Of a DNA stretch of 64,000 bases, positions 1 to 11,699 are shown piece by piece (within the stretch, counting starts at the first letter, position 1; every line of letters begins with the position of its first letter). This stretch comes from Rhipicephalus microplus. Lineage: Eukaryota; Arthropoda; Arachnida; Ixodida; Ixodidae. The translations under genes and the position numbers were made by a program. The stretch lies in assembly GCF_043290135.1 (NCBI RefSeq), contig NC_134701.1, positions 203,160,601 through 203,224,600 on the forward strand, given 5' to 3'. The notes beneath the pieces are model-generated. The model had not been told where the DNA came from. It ran no database searches and was given only the letters and a program-made list of their open reading frames with translations.

Positions 1-48
1 ACCGGTTAAAAAAAATCCGCGTAGTGATGGAACTGCATTAAGAGGCCT

Positions 49-90
49 GGGGTGTGTCCTCACCGGTAACCACCGGTGAGGACACACCCC
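49..90. repeat. Perfect 19-bp palindrome with 4-nt loop in LINE 5' region
   Basis: Bases 49-67 and 72-90 are exact reverse complements of each other, separated by AACC. The right arm is missing from the matching place in copy D (about 62050-62085), where the sequence goes straight from the left-arm equivalent to the following common sequence. The arm was therefore gained in copy A, or lost in D. A template switch during reverse transcription or repair is the simplest explanation (inference). Confidence 0.9.
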
Positions 91-166
91 GTTACCGCCA
101 GTAACGCACTACCTCACCAGCGATGGATTGGCCACCCTGGTGCAGTACCTGGCCACTACCTCCCTC

Positions 167-3083
167 ATGCATACGCTAATTAGCTCAAGGCCCTCAGTCC
201 CCAGCAGCTGCAAAGCAACTGACCATGGCGGTGGTCAGTTCTGCAACGCAACAGAGGGTGCTTAGAATCTCTGGATCTGGACAGGCTGCCATTGAAACCT
301 GAACTTGGCAACGTTTAACGCTAGAACCTTATCTAGTGAGGCATGTCTAGCTGTACTATTCGAGGCGCTAGCGGTTGTTAAATAGGATATAATAAGGCTC
401 AGTGAGGCTAGGAGAACAGATGAGGCCAATACAGTACTACAAAATGGGCACGTCCTTTGGACAGAAGAGAACTGGCAGTGGGGCTCTTAATTCACAGAAA
501 CATAGCTGGCAACATAGAGGAATACTATAGCCTTAATGAAAGGGTGGTAGGTATTGTAATTAAACTCAATAAGAGATAAAACTTGGTGGTACAGGCTTAC
601 GTGCCTACAACCAGCCATGATGACGCTTCAGTTGAAAGCTTCTGTGAAGACGAGTAATCGGCAATCGGTGAGGTAAAAACACAATATACTATACTGATGG
701 TAGACTTTAATGCAAAGGTAGGGAAGAAGCAGGCTGGAGACCAGGCAGGAGGAGATTATGGCATCGGTACTAGAAATGCCAGAGGAGAGCTACTAGTGGA
801 ATTCGCAGAACGCAATAATAAACAGATTTTGAATACCTTCTACCGAAAACGAGGAAACCATAGGTGGACATGGAGCCCTAATGGCGAAAATGAGAACGAA
901 ATAGACTTTATAATGAGTGCACACCCAGGCATCGTGCAGAATGTGGAAGTGGTTAGAGGTACAATGCAGTGACCATAGAATGGTACGGTCTAGAATGCGC
1001 CTAGACATGAAGAAAGAATGAAAGAAACTGATACGCAAGAAGCCAATCAATGAGCTAGCACTGAGAGGGAAAGTACAGGAATTGAGAGTCTCGCTGCAAA
1101 ACAGGCACTCGGCTCTTATTGAGGAAACCAACCTTAGCGTAGGTACAATGATCGATCATCTGACGAGTATCATTAAGGAGTGTGCAGTGAAAGTTGGAGG
1201 CATGGTAGTTTGACTGGACACTGAAAGGCTTTTCCAGGAAACGAAAAATCTCATTAAAAAGCGCCAAAGCATGAAAGTCTAGAGTACAATAGTCAAAATA
1301 TAACTGGCAGAGCTTTCGAAGGTGTATAATAAGCGTAAGGTATCCGATGTAGGAAGGTATAACATGGAGAGAATTGAACACGCTCTTAAAAGCGGACGAA
1401 GCGTCAAAGCAGTGAAGAGGGAACTTGGGATAGGCAAAGATCGGATGTATGCACTAAGGGACAAAGAAGGCAAAATAACTACCAATATGAATAGGATAGT
1501 TGAAATAGCGGATGAGTTTTACAAAGATCTGTTTGTGTAGCCGGGACCACCACAACCTGAATACTATAAGATCTAGCAGTAACCCAGATGACAACCCACC
1601 AGTAATGATAGAAGAAGTCAGAAAATCCTTGGACAACATGCAAAGAGGCAAAGCTGCTGGTGAGGATCAGGTAACATCAGATCTACTGAAAGATGGAGGA
1701 CAGATTGTGTTAGAAAAACTAGCCACCCTGATTACGAAGTGTCTGCTGACGGGAAGAGTACCAGAGTCTTGGAAGAACGCTAACATCTTCTTAATACATA
1801 AGAAAGGAGATGACCAGGACTTGAAGAATTACAGGCCGATCTGCTTGCACTCTGTAGTATACAAGCTATTTACAAAAGTAATTGCTAACAGAGTTAAGGA
1901 AACATTAGAATTCCATCAAACAAAGGAACAAGCAGGATTTCTAACAGGCTACTCAACAATCGACCACATTCATACCATCAATCAGGTAATAGAAAAATGC
2001 TCAGAATACAGCCAACCTCTATACATAGCCTTCATTGATTACGAGAAGGTGTTTGATTCAGTAGAAATATCAGCAGTCATGCAAACACTGCGGAATCAGG
2101 GCGTTGATGTAGCATATATAAACATCATGGAAGAAATATTCAAGGAATCAACTGCTACCATAGCGCTTTATAAAAAAGCAACTGAATACCAATCAAGAAG
2201 GGCATAAGACAGAGAGATACAATCTCCCCAGCGCTATTTACCGCGTACTTACAGGAGGTTTTCAGAGGCCTTGAATAGGAACAGTTAGGGATAAGAGTTA
2301 ATAGAGAGTAACTTAGCAATGAAATGTCATCGGCGAAGCACAGGTTACTAAGTAACTCAGGGGACGAATTGCAGCTCATGATTACGGCGTTAGACAAGGA
2401 AAGCAGAAAAGTGGGTCTCAAAATTAATCTGCAGAAAACGAAAGTAATGTACAACAACCTCGGAAAAGAGCAGCACTTCGAGATGGGTAATAGTGCACTT
2501 CAATTTGTAAAAGTCTATGTCTACTTAGGGCAGGTACTAACCGCGGAGCCGAACCACGAGACTGAAGTAACTAGAAGAATAAGAATGGGGTGGAGCGCAT
2601 TTGGCAAGCACTCTCAAGTTATGACAGGTAGATTGCCACTATCCCTCAAGAGGAAGGTATATAACAGCTGTATCTTGCCGGTACTTAGCTACGGAGCAGA
2701 AACCTGGAGACTTACAAAGAGGGTTAAGCTTAAATTGAGGACGACGCAGCGAGCAATGGAAAGAAAAAATGGTAGGTGTAACCTTAAGAGACGAGAAGAG
2801 AGCAGAATGGATTAGGGAACAAACGGGGGTTAAGGATATCATAGTTGAAATCAAGAAGAGGAAATGGACATGGGCCGGGCATGTAGTGCGTAGACAGGAT
2901 AACCGCTGGTCATTAAGGGGAACTAACTGGATTCTCAGAGAAGGCAAGCGAGTTAGGGGGAGACAGAAGCTTAGGTGGGCAGATGAGATTAAGAAGTTTG
3001 CGGGTATAAATTGGCAGCAGCAAGCACAGGACCGAATTAACTGGCAGAACATGGGAGAGGTCTTTGTCCTGCAGTGGACGTAG
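167..3083 (+). pseudogene. RTE endonuclease/reverse transcriptase, decayed
   Basis: The ATG at 167 matches the start of the open frame in copy D, but a TAG appears in frame within about 100 bases (near 260). Surviving segments are: EN around 697-972, with DFNAKVG, a GTRNARGELLVEFAERNN block and NEIDFIM; a linker at 1322-1540; RT motifs at 1512-2207, with RGKAAGEDQV, KNYRPI, EQAGF and FIDYEKVFDS; and the thumb and C-terminus at 2324-3083, with YLGQVLTAEP, SYGAETWRLTKR and a GRQKLRWADEIKKF block, ending at the TAG at 3081. The pieces lie in different frames. The Phe-Ala-Asp-Asp catalytic motif is absent in sense because that stretch is inverted (2315-2349). No function is expected. A family protein would nick target DNA and reverse-transcribe its own RNA in the nucleus. 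Confidence 0.88.
2315..2349 (+). other. 35-bp inversion over the RT catalytic motif
   Basis: Copy B at 19535-19569 reads in sense through the codons for RFADDIA. In copy A the 35 bases at this place are the reverse complement of the B segment with two mismatches, while sequence on both sides stays collinear with B. As a result, the minus strand of copy A here encodes CFADDIS. Short inverted AGTAAC/GTTACT bases sit at the edges. Confidence 0.88.
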
Positions 3084-3119
3084 TCAGGCTGATGATGATG
3101 ATGATGATGATGATGATGG
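3084..3119 (+). repeat. (GAT)n 3' tail of RTE copy A
   Basis: After the stop at 3081-3083 comes TCAGGCT and then about ten GAT units, ending in GGTGAG. Copies B and C end with the same TCAGGCTGATGATG sequence, so the trinucleotide repeat is the 3' terminus of this LINE family. Confidence 0.85.
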
Positions 3120-3861
3120 TGAGCTGTAGTTCACACCATGACACATATCCTGTTCACGTTTTTGCAAAGGTATAATTATCTGACAAGGTCCCACAGCTGG
3201 CTAAAACTCGCGAGTTAAAAGAAACCAGCACCAGCAAACTCTTAAGAAGATGTGCAGTCTTGCATATCACACACGCATGTTATTATTTTCTTGGGAGTTT
3301 TTATTTAACATTAAGTATGCTTTCATGAAATATAATGTAGCGAATAATCTCCTGTACAGAAATGTAACAAGCTTAACAGCTACATTAAGGGCTCCTATAA
3401 GAGAAGTGCTGATTGCAACAGTTCTGTTTTATCTATGCGGAAGCAGATATTGCAGGCACTCTTTACGTCGCAACACAGTTCGCTTTATTTTTACTGATCA
3501 TGAACGACGAGGGCCATTTACGATGGCGCAACTAAAACAGCTTCCTGCAAAGTAAGACTATCGCCTTTACAAATTTTGGCGTGCTTCTCTGGTTATCAGT
3601 ATCCGCCTAATGCTTCCGGCATGGTAAACGGAGTGGGTAGTCCACATATGAGCAGTTTATTTGTCTTGTTCCTGGGTTTTCCGGCAAACGGAAAGCTTTT
3701 CTCTGTGAGCGGTTTCCCTACTGGTAGCCTTGCATGACCATCGAGCCCCAAGAAGTACAAGCTGCTTCGTAGCTTGTTTATTTTAGAATGAAGGCACTGA
3801 TGGTCATGAGATGTTAAACATTTGCAGTGGAGAAACTTGTTTACGAGGTGAAGCATAAAGA
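3120..3861. other. No gene seen
   Basis: Unique-looking, moderately AT-rich sequence with only short chance open frames (up to 118 codons on the minus strand, with no recognisable domain). I see no RNA gene or clear repeat. Confidence 0.5.
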
Positions 3862-3869
3862 AATAGGGA

Positions 3870-4112
3870 TTGATTGATATGTGGGGTTTAACGTCCAACA
3901 ACCACCACATGATTATGACAAACGCCGTAGTGAAGGGCTCTGGAAATTTCAACCACCTGGGGTTCTTTAACGTGTGCCCAAATCTAAGTACACAGGCCTA
4001 TAGCATTTTCGCCTCCATTGTAAATTTAGGTGCCGCAACGGGATTCGATCTCGCGATCTACAATCCAGCAACCGAGTGCCTTATGCACTAGACCACCACG
4101 ATGGGGTGGAGC
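3870..4112 (-). mobile_element. Ruka-like tRNA-derived SINE
   Basis: Read on the minus strand, a tRNA-like head (A box in the GTGGTCTAGTGCATAAGGC area, B box near GATCGAATCCC) leads into a conserved body, ACGTTAAAGAACCCCAGGTG-like, and ends in TCAATCAATC. This layout is that of the tick Ruka SINE. The 8-bp sequence AATAGGGA flanks it at 3862-3869 and 4113-4120 and is a likely target duplication. The B box and body carry several substitutions, so the copy is not fresh. Confidence 0.88.
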
Positions 4113-4120
4113 AATAGGGA

Positions 4121-7100
4121 ATAAAAAATGGTAGCTTTCTGTTATTTGGCAGCTTTGCTATAGTATGTGTGGTCTGAAAACAAAACGTATACAAACACTG
4201 CGAATATTTCTGAGGTTCCTTTCACACACACCGTTACTGCTTCCTGGGGCTGATGTTGCTGGTGTTAGAGGGTCGTAAAAAAAAACTGTCGTTCTAAACT
4301 CAGGTTTTTCAAGGAACACGTGGGAGGGTGCGCCGAAGTAGAGACACTCTTACGCACGCATGGTCTAGTTTTTCTGTTAACAATTAAAAAAATGAGTGAA
4401 AACATTATTTATTATTTCAACCGCTTCTGCCGTCTGTGGAAAACTACAAAGACGAACCAGGCAACCAATTTAGCCTAAAGAAACAATTCAGCCTAAAAAC
4501 AGCACTGGTTATGTCTGCTGTTGCAACCATTGCGAATGTTTGTGATATCTACTTTCCGACAAGAGCAGCCGCGCTGCGCAGCGAATAGCATTTCAACAGC
4601 ACAATATCTTCAGTATATATGAATCACCTAGGAAGATGCTTGAATGTGAGCGCTGTGGCCACCGTGACCGGATAACAGAGGAAGCAAAAAATTTTGAAGT
4701 AGATTTTTCCTTGTTAATATAGGAGATAAAACTCTTAAAACGATGTCGTCTAGTAAACTATACAAAGCATGATCTCTCCATTTCATTGTACAAGTGCGTG
4801 CACAAAAAGACGCGCTTTTATTAGTCTAAATGCTGCATTCTTTCAAGTGTTTTGCTTTAGTGTTGTGTTGCGCTCATAAGATTTTGCATTCAGTTTTGGT
4901 ATACGCTACATGCGACTGCGGCATTTATGCTTTGCCAAATATGTCGGCCTGTTATTATCTAAATGAGTGCACGTCATATTGGTGCACAGGTAACATTGGT
5001 TGCAGTTATTCTCTGCGGAACGGCTACAACATGCACGTAGTTCTTTAGGGGTTCATTACTGATGTTCCAAGGTTTGACTCTCTCATACCATGTGATTCGT
5101 CAGACGCGAGATAACTTGCATACCTCCAGTTTATTCAGCATAAAACGCCCCCTTTCTCCGCCCTGAAAAAAATGCCCATGGTCCATTTTTTGCCGTGCTG
5201 TTTAAAGCCGCTGCATGCAGGATAAGTATAAGAAAGCGTACCCTTTAGACACACAGGCGGAACCTTATTTCAGGACGTTTTTCAATTGCCCTACCCTACT
5301 TGAATAAAGCCCTCTTAAGTTCTGTGCGTTAATTGAGTCGCTTCATCCTTGAAGTAAAGTGAATCATGCCTTAGCAAAGAATGTCATTCATTCTCTGAAA
5401 AAAAGTTTTTGCTAAAATATACAAAGTGCGGTTAGATGGTCTCTTAAAAACGTTGCATGTTCTCGCCCATGCTTGCGCTGACGGTTACGGAAGTTAATGT
5501 CAGGCAAGGCGTAATAGACAAAGAACGAAAAAGTTGTACCTTATAAGGAACCTGATGTCATAGAGCCCAGGGTCACCATGACGTATTTTTTTGTCAACTA
5601 GAATGCTTTCCTTGAAATAAATTTCTACGATGTTGATTCGTAGCTTCACACTCCAAGCAGCTATAATTACACGTACTAGGATTTCTTTGACGTAAACCTA
5701 AATCAAGATACGTGTAGGTTCCTTTTTTAGACCAGGTTTAATTGTTGACTTCCGACTGGGAATTGAATCCCCATCCACAAGATTTGCACTGCGACACCTT
5801 ACCTGCGAACCCACAACTTCAATTTTTGTTGTATTTTGTTTACTTCAGTTTGCAAATACTTTGCTCAATTTTTTTTGTGCATCGTGCTGCCAAAACTTGT
5901 TTTGTGTATATCAAGATAAACTCTCGCTCTTCGCCCAGCCAGTATTACTTGACATTTAATATGTAACATGTTTCTTTCCAGCAGCACACGTCACAAGTCT
6001 AATATCAATAACTGAACGAGAACATATGCTCTTCAGCGTTAGATTGACGCAGACCCTGCCCATACGAGCTCGTATTTGGCCCCAATACATCGGTCACTGG
6101 CTCGGGATACACAGCGGTATATTGGAACATGCACCTGTGAGAGACGTGTTATTAAAGAATCAGCGGGCGGAAGAACTGCCTCTCGGCTGCACAGCTTTCG
6201 AAGATGGTATACGCTACACTGAGCACAGCATTTCGATATCCTCCAACCATTTGACGCACCCTGTCCCGCAGAGGAAGAACACAGGGCAGAGCACACTAGC
6301 GATCTTGGTATGCAGTGGATACGTTTTTATTGGTGGCTTGCCAGAACACGCAAAATCCTTTAAACATTGCTTTTCATGCCCTATTGTTGCGAGGCGTTTT
6401 AAGAATGACGGATTTCATTGCGAATGTTCAAAGACGCGTGGCCAAAATATTTCTGTATATTACTTCTGTAATTAGAATGTTTTATTCGAGGTCTATAAAT
6501 TAGTTTTACGAAACGCTGCGAGGAATATTCGTAGGAAGAAAATAATGTGTTTTTTTGCTTTGACGGTGGGATTCGCCAAGACATGTGAATTGATTTTCTT
6601 TTGTGTCGTTATTCAATTAGGGGGATGGGGGTCTTCTCTGTTCATCCTCAGTATTAGAGCCTACAAGGTTTCTTTCTAACCATTTGATTGGCGAAAAACC
6701 ATATGCTAACCTTAAAGTGATACTCTTCGGCCGTACCACTAAAAGCTACTCGGTTTCGTTGTTATTTTCATCTTTGTCTTCTTGAGCTTTCTCAATCCTA
6801 ACAAGACGTATGCAATGGAAAATGAATGATACCAATGGCACTAAATACCACACGCTGTATTCGAGTGAGCACGGTAATGTAATATATCATTCAGGATGCA
6901 TTGATTACGTGTGATTCTGGACTAACTGAAGTACCATTGTGCGAGAAAATGTTGACCCTACCAGGACAACGATAAATATTAGTTCTTCAGTTATAGCGCC
7001 ACACCTTGTGAGAAATTCCCGAGCTATATACTGTAATACTCCTGTCGTACTAGCCTTGGTGTACAATATAGACCAATAAAGCACTCGTAGATGACTTGAG

Positions 7101-8164
7101 AGTATAGAAACGTTACAGGTAAAGGTCAATTCATTGAGGTCGGAATAACGTTTTTGTCATGCACGAGTAAATGATTACAGTTAGGTATTTGCAGCTTATT
7201 AGTATAGATAACGTCTTCAAAGGCTTCTTAAAAGATGAAAGATTTCTATCCCACCCCCTTGTCATGTGGCAAAGACGTAATCCTTTTTCATGACTCAAAA
7301 GAAGTGGTGAGGGAATTTATCTTTGAGCCTTATAAAATCAACATTCGTGCCTCTTAAGCGAACGCAGAACTGCCGAAAGAGAGTCGAAAATTATAGCTTG
7401 GCGCTCTACTCAATGCTGGCACCGAGCTAAAGGTTCAGCGAGGTAAAGAAAATATGAATCCCCACGTTACTCAGACCTTTGTTTTGCGATTCAAAAGAAG
7501 TATTCACGGTTGCACTGTTTTTTCCCTTGGGATGCAGCAACGGTGCTCCTTGCTAAAATGTGAAATGTAATTTTTTTCATGTACACACAACGATGTTGCA
7601 CTTCGGCCATATTTTGATTTCCTTGGAGACTGTTCTATCCAGCTATACCAATCCAGTAACTGTTCTGCATACTCTTCACACAACAGGCTTGCAAGGAATT
7701 CCTTAGGAGACATAGAAAAGTTTGCAGACGCCTTCCCTGGGCATTTTTTGATGTTCATTTGTTTGAACTAAATCAAGAAAAAGATAGAACCCTTTTTTAT
7801 GTTGCCATACGAACAATTTTGAGATTTCGTATTATTGATACCATTTCATTCAGTAGTATAGTTTTCTTCTTGATGATTCCAAGTTTTTTCTATGATTCGT
7901 CATTTGTAATTTTTAATTTATATTTTCAGGATATTTAGATTGGAGCACGAATGCGGAGAACTCGCACTAAAGGTAAGAAATATAAAGCTTTTAATGCCCA
8001 AACAGTCTTGCATGCTGTTGCGATCAACTTACGCAGTAAGCGAAGAGTGTCGACGTAGAAAGGACTTATTATTGTGACGTCATAAGATTGACTATAAATC
8101 AAAACTTTACGGGATATGCCGATCACTTAGTTGGCCTAAAATAAGATTTATACATATCTAACTT
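4121..8164. other. Four kb without a supported gene
   Basis: AT-rich sequence with many short open frames. The largest is 6026-6475 on the plus strand (149 codons), with an overlapping 85-codon frame on the opposite strand. It has no signal peptide, no repeat and no family I recognise, and codon usage is not distinctive, so I do not call it a gene. No tRNA, microsatellite above about 20 bp or SINE was seen. Confidence 0.5.
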
Positions 8165-9985
8165 AACATCAAAGGCTTGTCTAGATCTGGTCCACAAAAG
8201 ACCATTTGACTGGACCATTTTTAAATCTGACATAGAAGAGGCTTACGACAAGGCCGTCAGATCCTAGTTAGATGAAACAAAAGTATAATGAAGAACGCCT
8301 CTCGTACGTCGACGATGACCTCTTTCATGCGAAACAATTTTACATAAAGTGGCGGCTTCGAGCACTTCGATGCCGGGCGGAGCATCTATATCGACGTACG
8401 AAATCAATCTATGACCTGAGTGCAGCCGGGAGGATGCTAAACAATATTCAACGTCGCATGACTAGGTTAGCGTCGGAATGCTGAACAACGTTTTGCCAGA
8501 CCCTAGATCCCCAAACTTTCTCACAATTGGAAAACGGTACAGGATCCGCGTCACCTTCTGGAACAGTGGTTTTCATTCAAAGCGCTCGCGCTTTTTGAAG
8601 GGCGGCCAGACATTGATGTCACAGAAGATCTTTCACGTGGATCGCCTGCAAGATGACTCGTCTAGATTCTCCTGTCCGAGATGACATCCCCCAATCTCGT
8701 GGCAGCCGCGCGGATGTCCCTTTTACTATGGAGGAGCTCCAGGCAGCACTAGCTCTCTGCAGGCGTTTTACCTCTCCAGGACCCGATAGTATTACATATC
8801 GAGCGTAGTGCAACCTCAGAGAATGTGCAAGGAGAGAAGTGTTGCACCTTTGTAACTCCTCGTGGCAGGATTGTAAAGTCCCCGACGACGGCAATGTAAG
8901 CCATTTGGTGGTCCTCTTAAAGCAGCGCAAATTTATACTCGAGAACGCCTCGTACCCCCCAGTGTCAGTGGCCAACTGTCTACGAAAAATCATGGAACGA
9001 AGGATCCTTGGGCGCCTGGAATGGTATTTTGAGCAGTACAAGATCTATCTAAACTCCAAGGCTGGTTTTTGACGTGACGGCTTTTCCATCAACAACGTAG
9101 TTGACTTTGTTTAGTATGTTTAACACAAAAAGTTCCGTAAGCGACTACCTGCAGCATCGTTTCCGATGTGAAAGGAGCATACGATAACGTCTTATATATG
9201 AGGTCATTCTCGATGCTCTTGCGGTGGTTGGCCTCAGTGCCCGCACTGTTTCATGGAATGCAAGTTATCTGGTGTCAAGTTCTTTCTTATTGTTACCAGA
9301 CGATCGTCCGAATACACGACAATATACAGGGGCATCTCTCAAGGTGGAGTCATCAGCCTGACCAGGCGCTGGCTAGACAATATTCCACCTCGCAGCTGTT
9401 GGCCTTGCTGAATGCTTGCCAACTAACATCAATATTTCAGTATAGGTAGACGACATCTGTGTCTGCCCTTCGGCAGTCACACGTCCTCAAATAAGTGCGA
9501 AGGCTTCAAAGAGCAGAAACTTTGACAGCGAGCTACTTTTCACGACAAACAAGCTCTGAGCAGATCACCAGCATAATGTGCACTAGTGGCCTTCACTCAA
9601 AAACCAATGATTCATTCGCCATCTCAATCATCGGGCGGTCCAACTGTTACAGGAGAACTCACAGGTTCTTAGGCGTAATCATTGACAGGGACCTCTGCTG
9701 GAGCCCACACATAGCCTACATGAAGCAGTGGTTGATGGCATTTTGTCAGCTATTCAAGTTCTTGCGGCAGAAAGGAAGTCGCGTTAGGTATGTCGCGTTT
9801 CCACGCCAGATTGATGGACCCTTATTGACTAGGTGCCTGTGCACGTGCTGTGTGATGTGTTATATTGTTGTCTCTATTCTCTCCTTTTTTTATCTTTCCT
9901 ATCTTGTCCCCACGTGTAAGGCAGCGAACCCGTCATACTCGACTGGTTGACCTTTCTACCTTAACTTCTCGGCCATTTTTTTTCT
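8165..9985 (+). mobile_element. I/R1-type LINE remnant (RT region and 3' end)
   Basis: Eroded reverse-transcriptase reading on the plus strand, split by stops and frame changes. In order: an N-terminal linker around 8220-8480; EELQAALALCRRFTSPGPDS at about 8730-8790; an ASYPPVSVANCLRKIMERRI block (related to SYRPISLTSCLGKVMERI) at 8950-9010; motif A SDVKGAYDNV at about 9160-9190; motif B GISQGGVIS at 9331-9357; and motif C VDDIC at 9446-9460. The DVKGAYDNV and QGGVIS forms are characteristic of the I/R1 side of non-LTR elements rather than RTE or CR1. A 3' piece at 9912-9985 (AAGGCAGCGAACCCG, then CTGGTTGACCTTTCTACC) resembles 54015-54100. Endonuclease and RNase H parts are not seen. Confidence 0.75.
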
Positions 9986-10149
9986 CTATCGCAATTACAA
10001 AATGTGCTTATTTAAACTGAGCATGGGTACTACCGAGTTCACAGTGTCGTGAAGCATGTGAAGTATACTCACGTTCATTGCATATGGCTGATCTTCTTTT
10101 GCACCACTCTCTGCAATGGAAGCCGCATAGCTCCTTCCTAACTCGCCGC

Positions 10150-10208
10150 GAGACTGGCCGTGGGTCAGCAGCCGATTGCCTTAGCCACTGGACCACCACA
10201 GAGGTGCA
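10150..10208 (-). mobile_element. Truncated tRNA-like SINE head
   Basis: The minus strand reads TGTGGTGGTCCAGTGGCTAA then GGCAATCGGCTGCTGACCCA, matching the head of the Ruka-like SINEs at 39085-39332 and 48748-49056. The homology fades after the head and no (AATC)n tail is present, so this is a fragment. Confidence 0.65.
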
Positions 10209-10211
10209 CAT

Positions 10212-11699
10212 GTTTTCAAACTTATTGTAACAAATTGTAAATATCTACACTCTCGCAGTGTACGCATATTACTGAGTCAACTTTAATTTAAGACAGAAAG
10301 CGTGCTTTAACCTATATAATCAAGTAAAGAGTGCATGCAGGGTAAACGTCAAGCATTGTTAAGGTAGCAACACAGAGAAGCCCAATTGTGGTAGGAAACT
10401 TTTATTTACAAATCTAATATTATATAGGAGAAGTTTAGATAATCAATAGTGACGTAGCTTGTGAATTCGTCACTTTTCTAAACCTACATTTTTTCAAAAA
10501 AATTTATATACCACCTTATTTTCTATTTATCTATTTCCTGAATAATGTATGCTCATTTGATAATTTTTAGTCAGTGACGAGTACGCTCACTTTTCGTTGA
10601 GGTAAAAAATAACATTCTTCTTTAAGAAATATCAAAGCTTAGGTAAGGCCATTGGTAAACCTTGAAAACAAGATACAAAAATTGGTAGTATAAACCTATA
10701 TGATTCCAGACCTCGCAAGGAAGGCAACCTCTCGTGTGTCGAAAGAGATAGAGGGTCGTGGCTGCAATTTCGATGCAGCATCAGCAAAAAAATATTAATT
10801 TGCTTTGGAGTTCGGCATTCGCGCTGTAGAGCATGTACCCCACAAATCACGGTAGGGCTAACCATCAGATTCTGAAGAGCATAAAAAGAAGTAACTAAGG
10901 ATTCATTTAGAAAAATAATAGAGGCGTCGCGAGAGAAGTTCGATCCGAAAAGGCGACCCCAATCACGTTCCTTCGCTGAAATGAAATGAAGCTGGCACGG
11001 TCTTGAAGCAGCAAGTTGGGATCTAATTAGGATTGAATATATTGGTTCCTAGTAATTAGAGACCACTTGATAAATTGCTTGTTGTAAGGTAAAAAAAAAG
11101 GCTGATAGAGAGCTCACTTGTGCTTTTTCTTTCCAACGTCCCCATTCAGAGGTGCGCTAGTGTCGCTGCGAAGTGTCATTGAACTCTCCGATGACTCAAA
11201 TTATCAGGAAGTCCAAATTGGGTATCTTCTTAAGCTTCGCAAGGTGATGGTAGAAAACATGAAGCTTGAAAAGCTATCGATCGATACAACAATGGCCACT
11301 GCGAGTATGAGAAATGCCACTACAGAAATAAAGTACATATACGTATAGCATACATGCTATATGAAACGAGTTATCGCAATCTACCCGGTGTATTTTAGTC
11401 GGTGCCGATTGAGTCTCTGCCGAATCAAGGAAAATGTCGGATGCGTTGGCAAAATCCGCTCGTCATTATACCCGACTCAACTGATTTTTATGCTGCAATA
11501 CGCAGTACCCTGGATATTATGAAGAGAGAAACGTTAAATATTTTGGTCCACCTGGTTCTCAAACAGCACGAAGGAAAAAATTGCTGTTGACTGCAACATT
11601 AAGGGCCAATTATACCCTCTGCGGCCACGACGTGTCGACCCGTTCCGGCGTCGCTCAAAGTCATAGGTCGGCACTTAGAGAAACAGCTCGTTCATTCTC
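10212..11699. other. No confirmed gene; one weak exon candidate
   Basis: Mostly AT-rich unique sequence. At 11150-11345 (plus strand) an open segment of 65 codons directly follows a pyrimidine-rich stretch ending in CCATTCAG, a passable splice acceptor. The frame ends with a TAG at 11346. The peptide (ELSDDSNYQEVQIGYLLKLR in its middle) matches nothing I recognise. It is equally likely to be chance. Confidence 0.25.

Larger units (their letters stand above)
1..3119 (+). mobile_element. RTE-type LINE, copy A, nearly full length, inactive
   Basis: Non-LTR retrotransposon running from an untranslated 5' part through an endonuclease (EN), a linker and a reverse transcriptase (RT) to a short (GAT)n tail. 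Base 1 of the window aligns with about 62002 of copy D, so the true 5' end may lie just outside. The same family recurs at 19392-20325 (B), 49266-49585 (C, minus strand) and 62002-64000 (D). RTE assignment rests on the EN motif GDFNAKVG-like, the RT block NYRPI...EQAGF...YSTIDHI, the FIDYEK motif and the C-terminal tryptophan-rich segment followed by a trinucleotide tail, all typical of RTE/BovB-like elements. Compared with D it carries a 16-bp deletion near 459, several stops and frameshifts, a 5' palindrome and an inverted active-site segment, so it is dead. Confidence 0.9.

Noticed and set aside
697..972. Host gene of the type often auto-annotated as craniofacial development protein 2-like
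   Set aside because: Such labels commonly fall on RTE endonuclease fragments. Here the fragment lies in a complete LINE context with EN, RT and tail.
2155..2457. Minus-strand frame encoding CFADDIS, resembling a second reverse transcriptase
   Set aside because: It is the inverted 35-bp segment of copy A read backwards; the rest of the frame is antisense of the LINE.
5740..5830. tRNA-like B box GGGAATTGAATCCCC
   Set aside because: No A box at the right distance and no SINE body could be found.
6026..6475. 149-codon frame as a gene
   Set aside because: No family resemblance, no signal peptide, no splice or poly-A context, and an open frame on the opposite strand over the same bases. Left unannotated.
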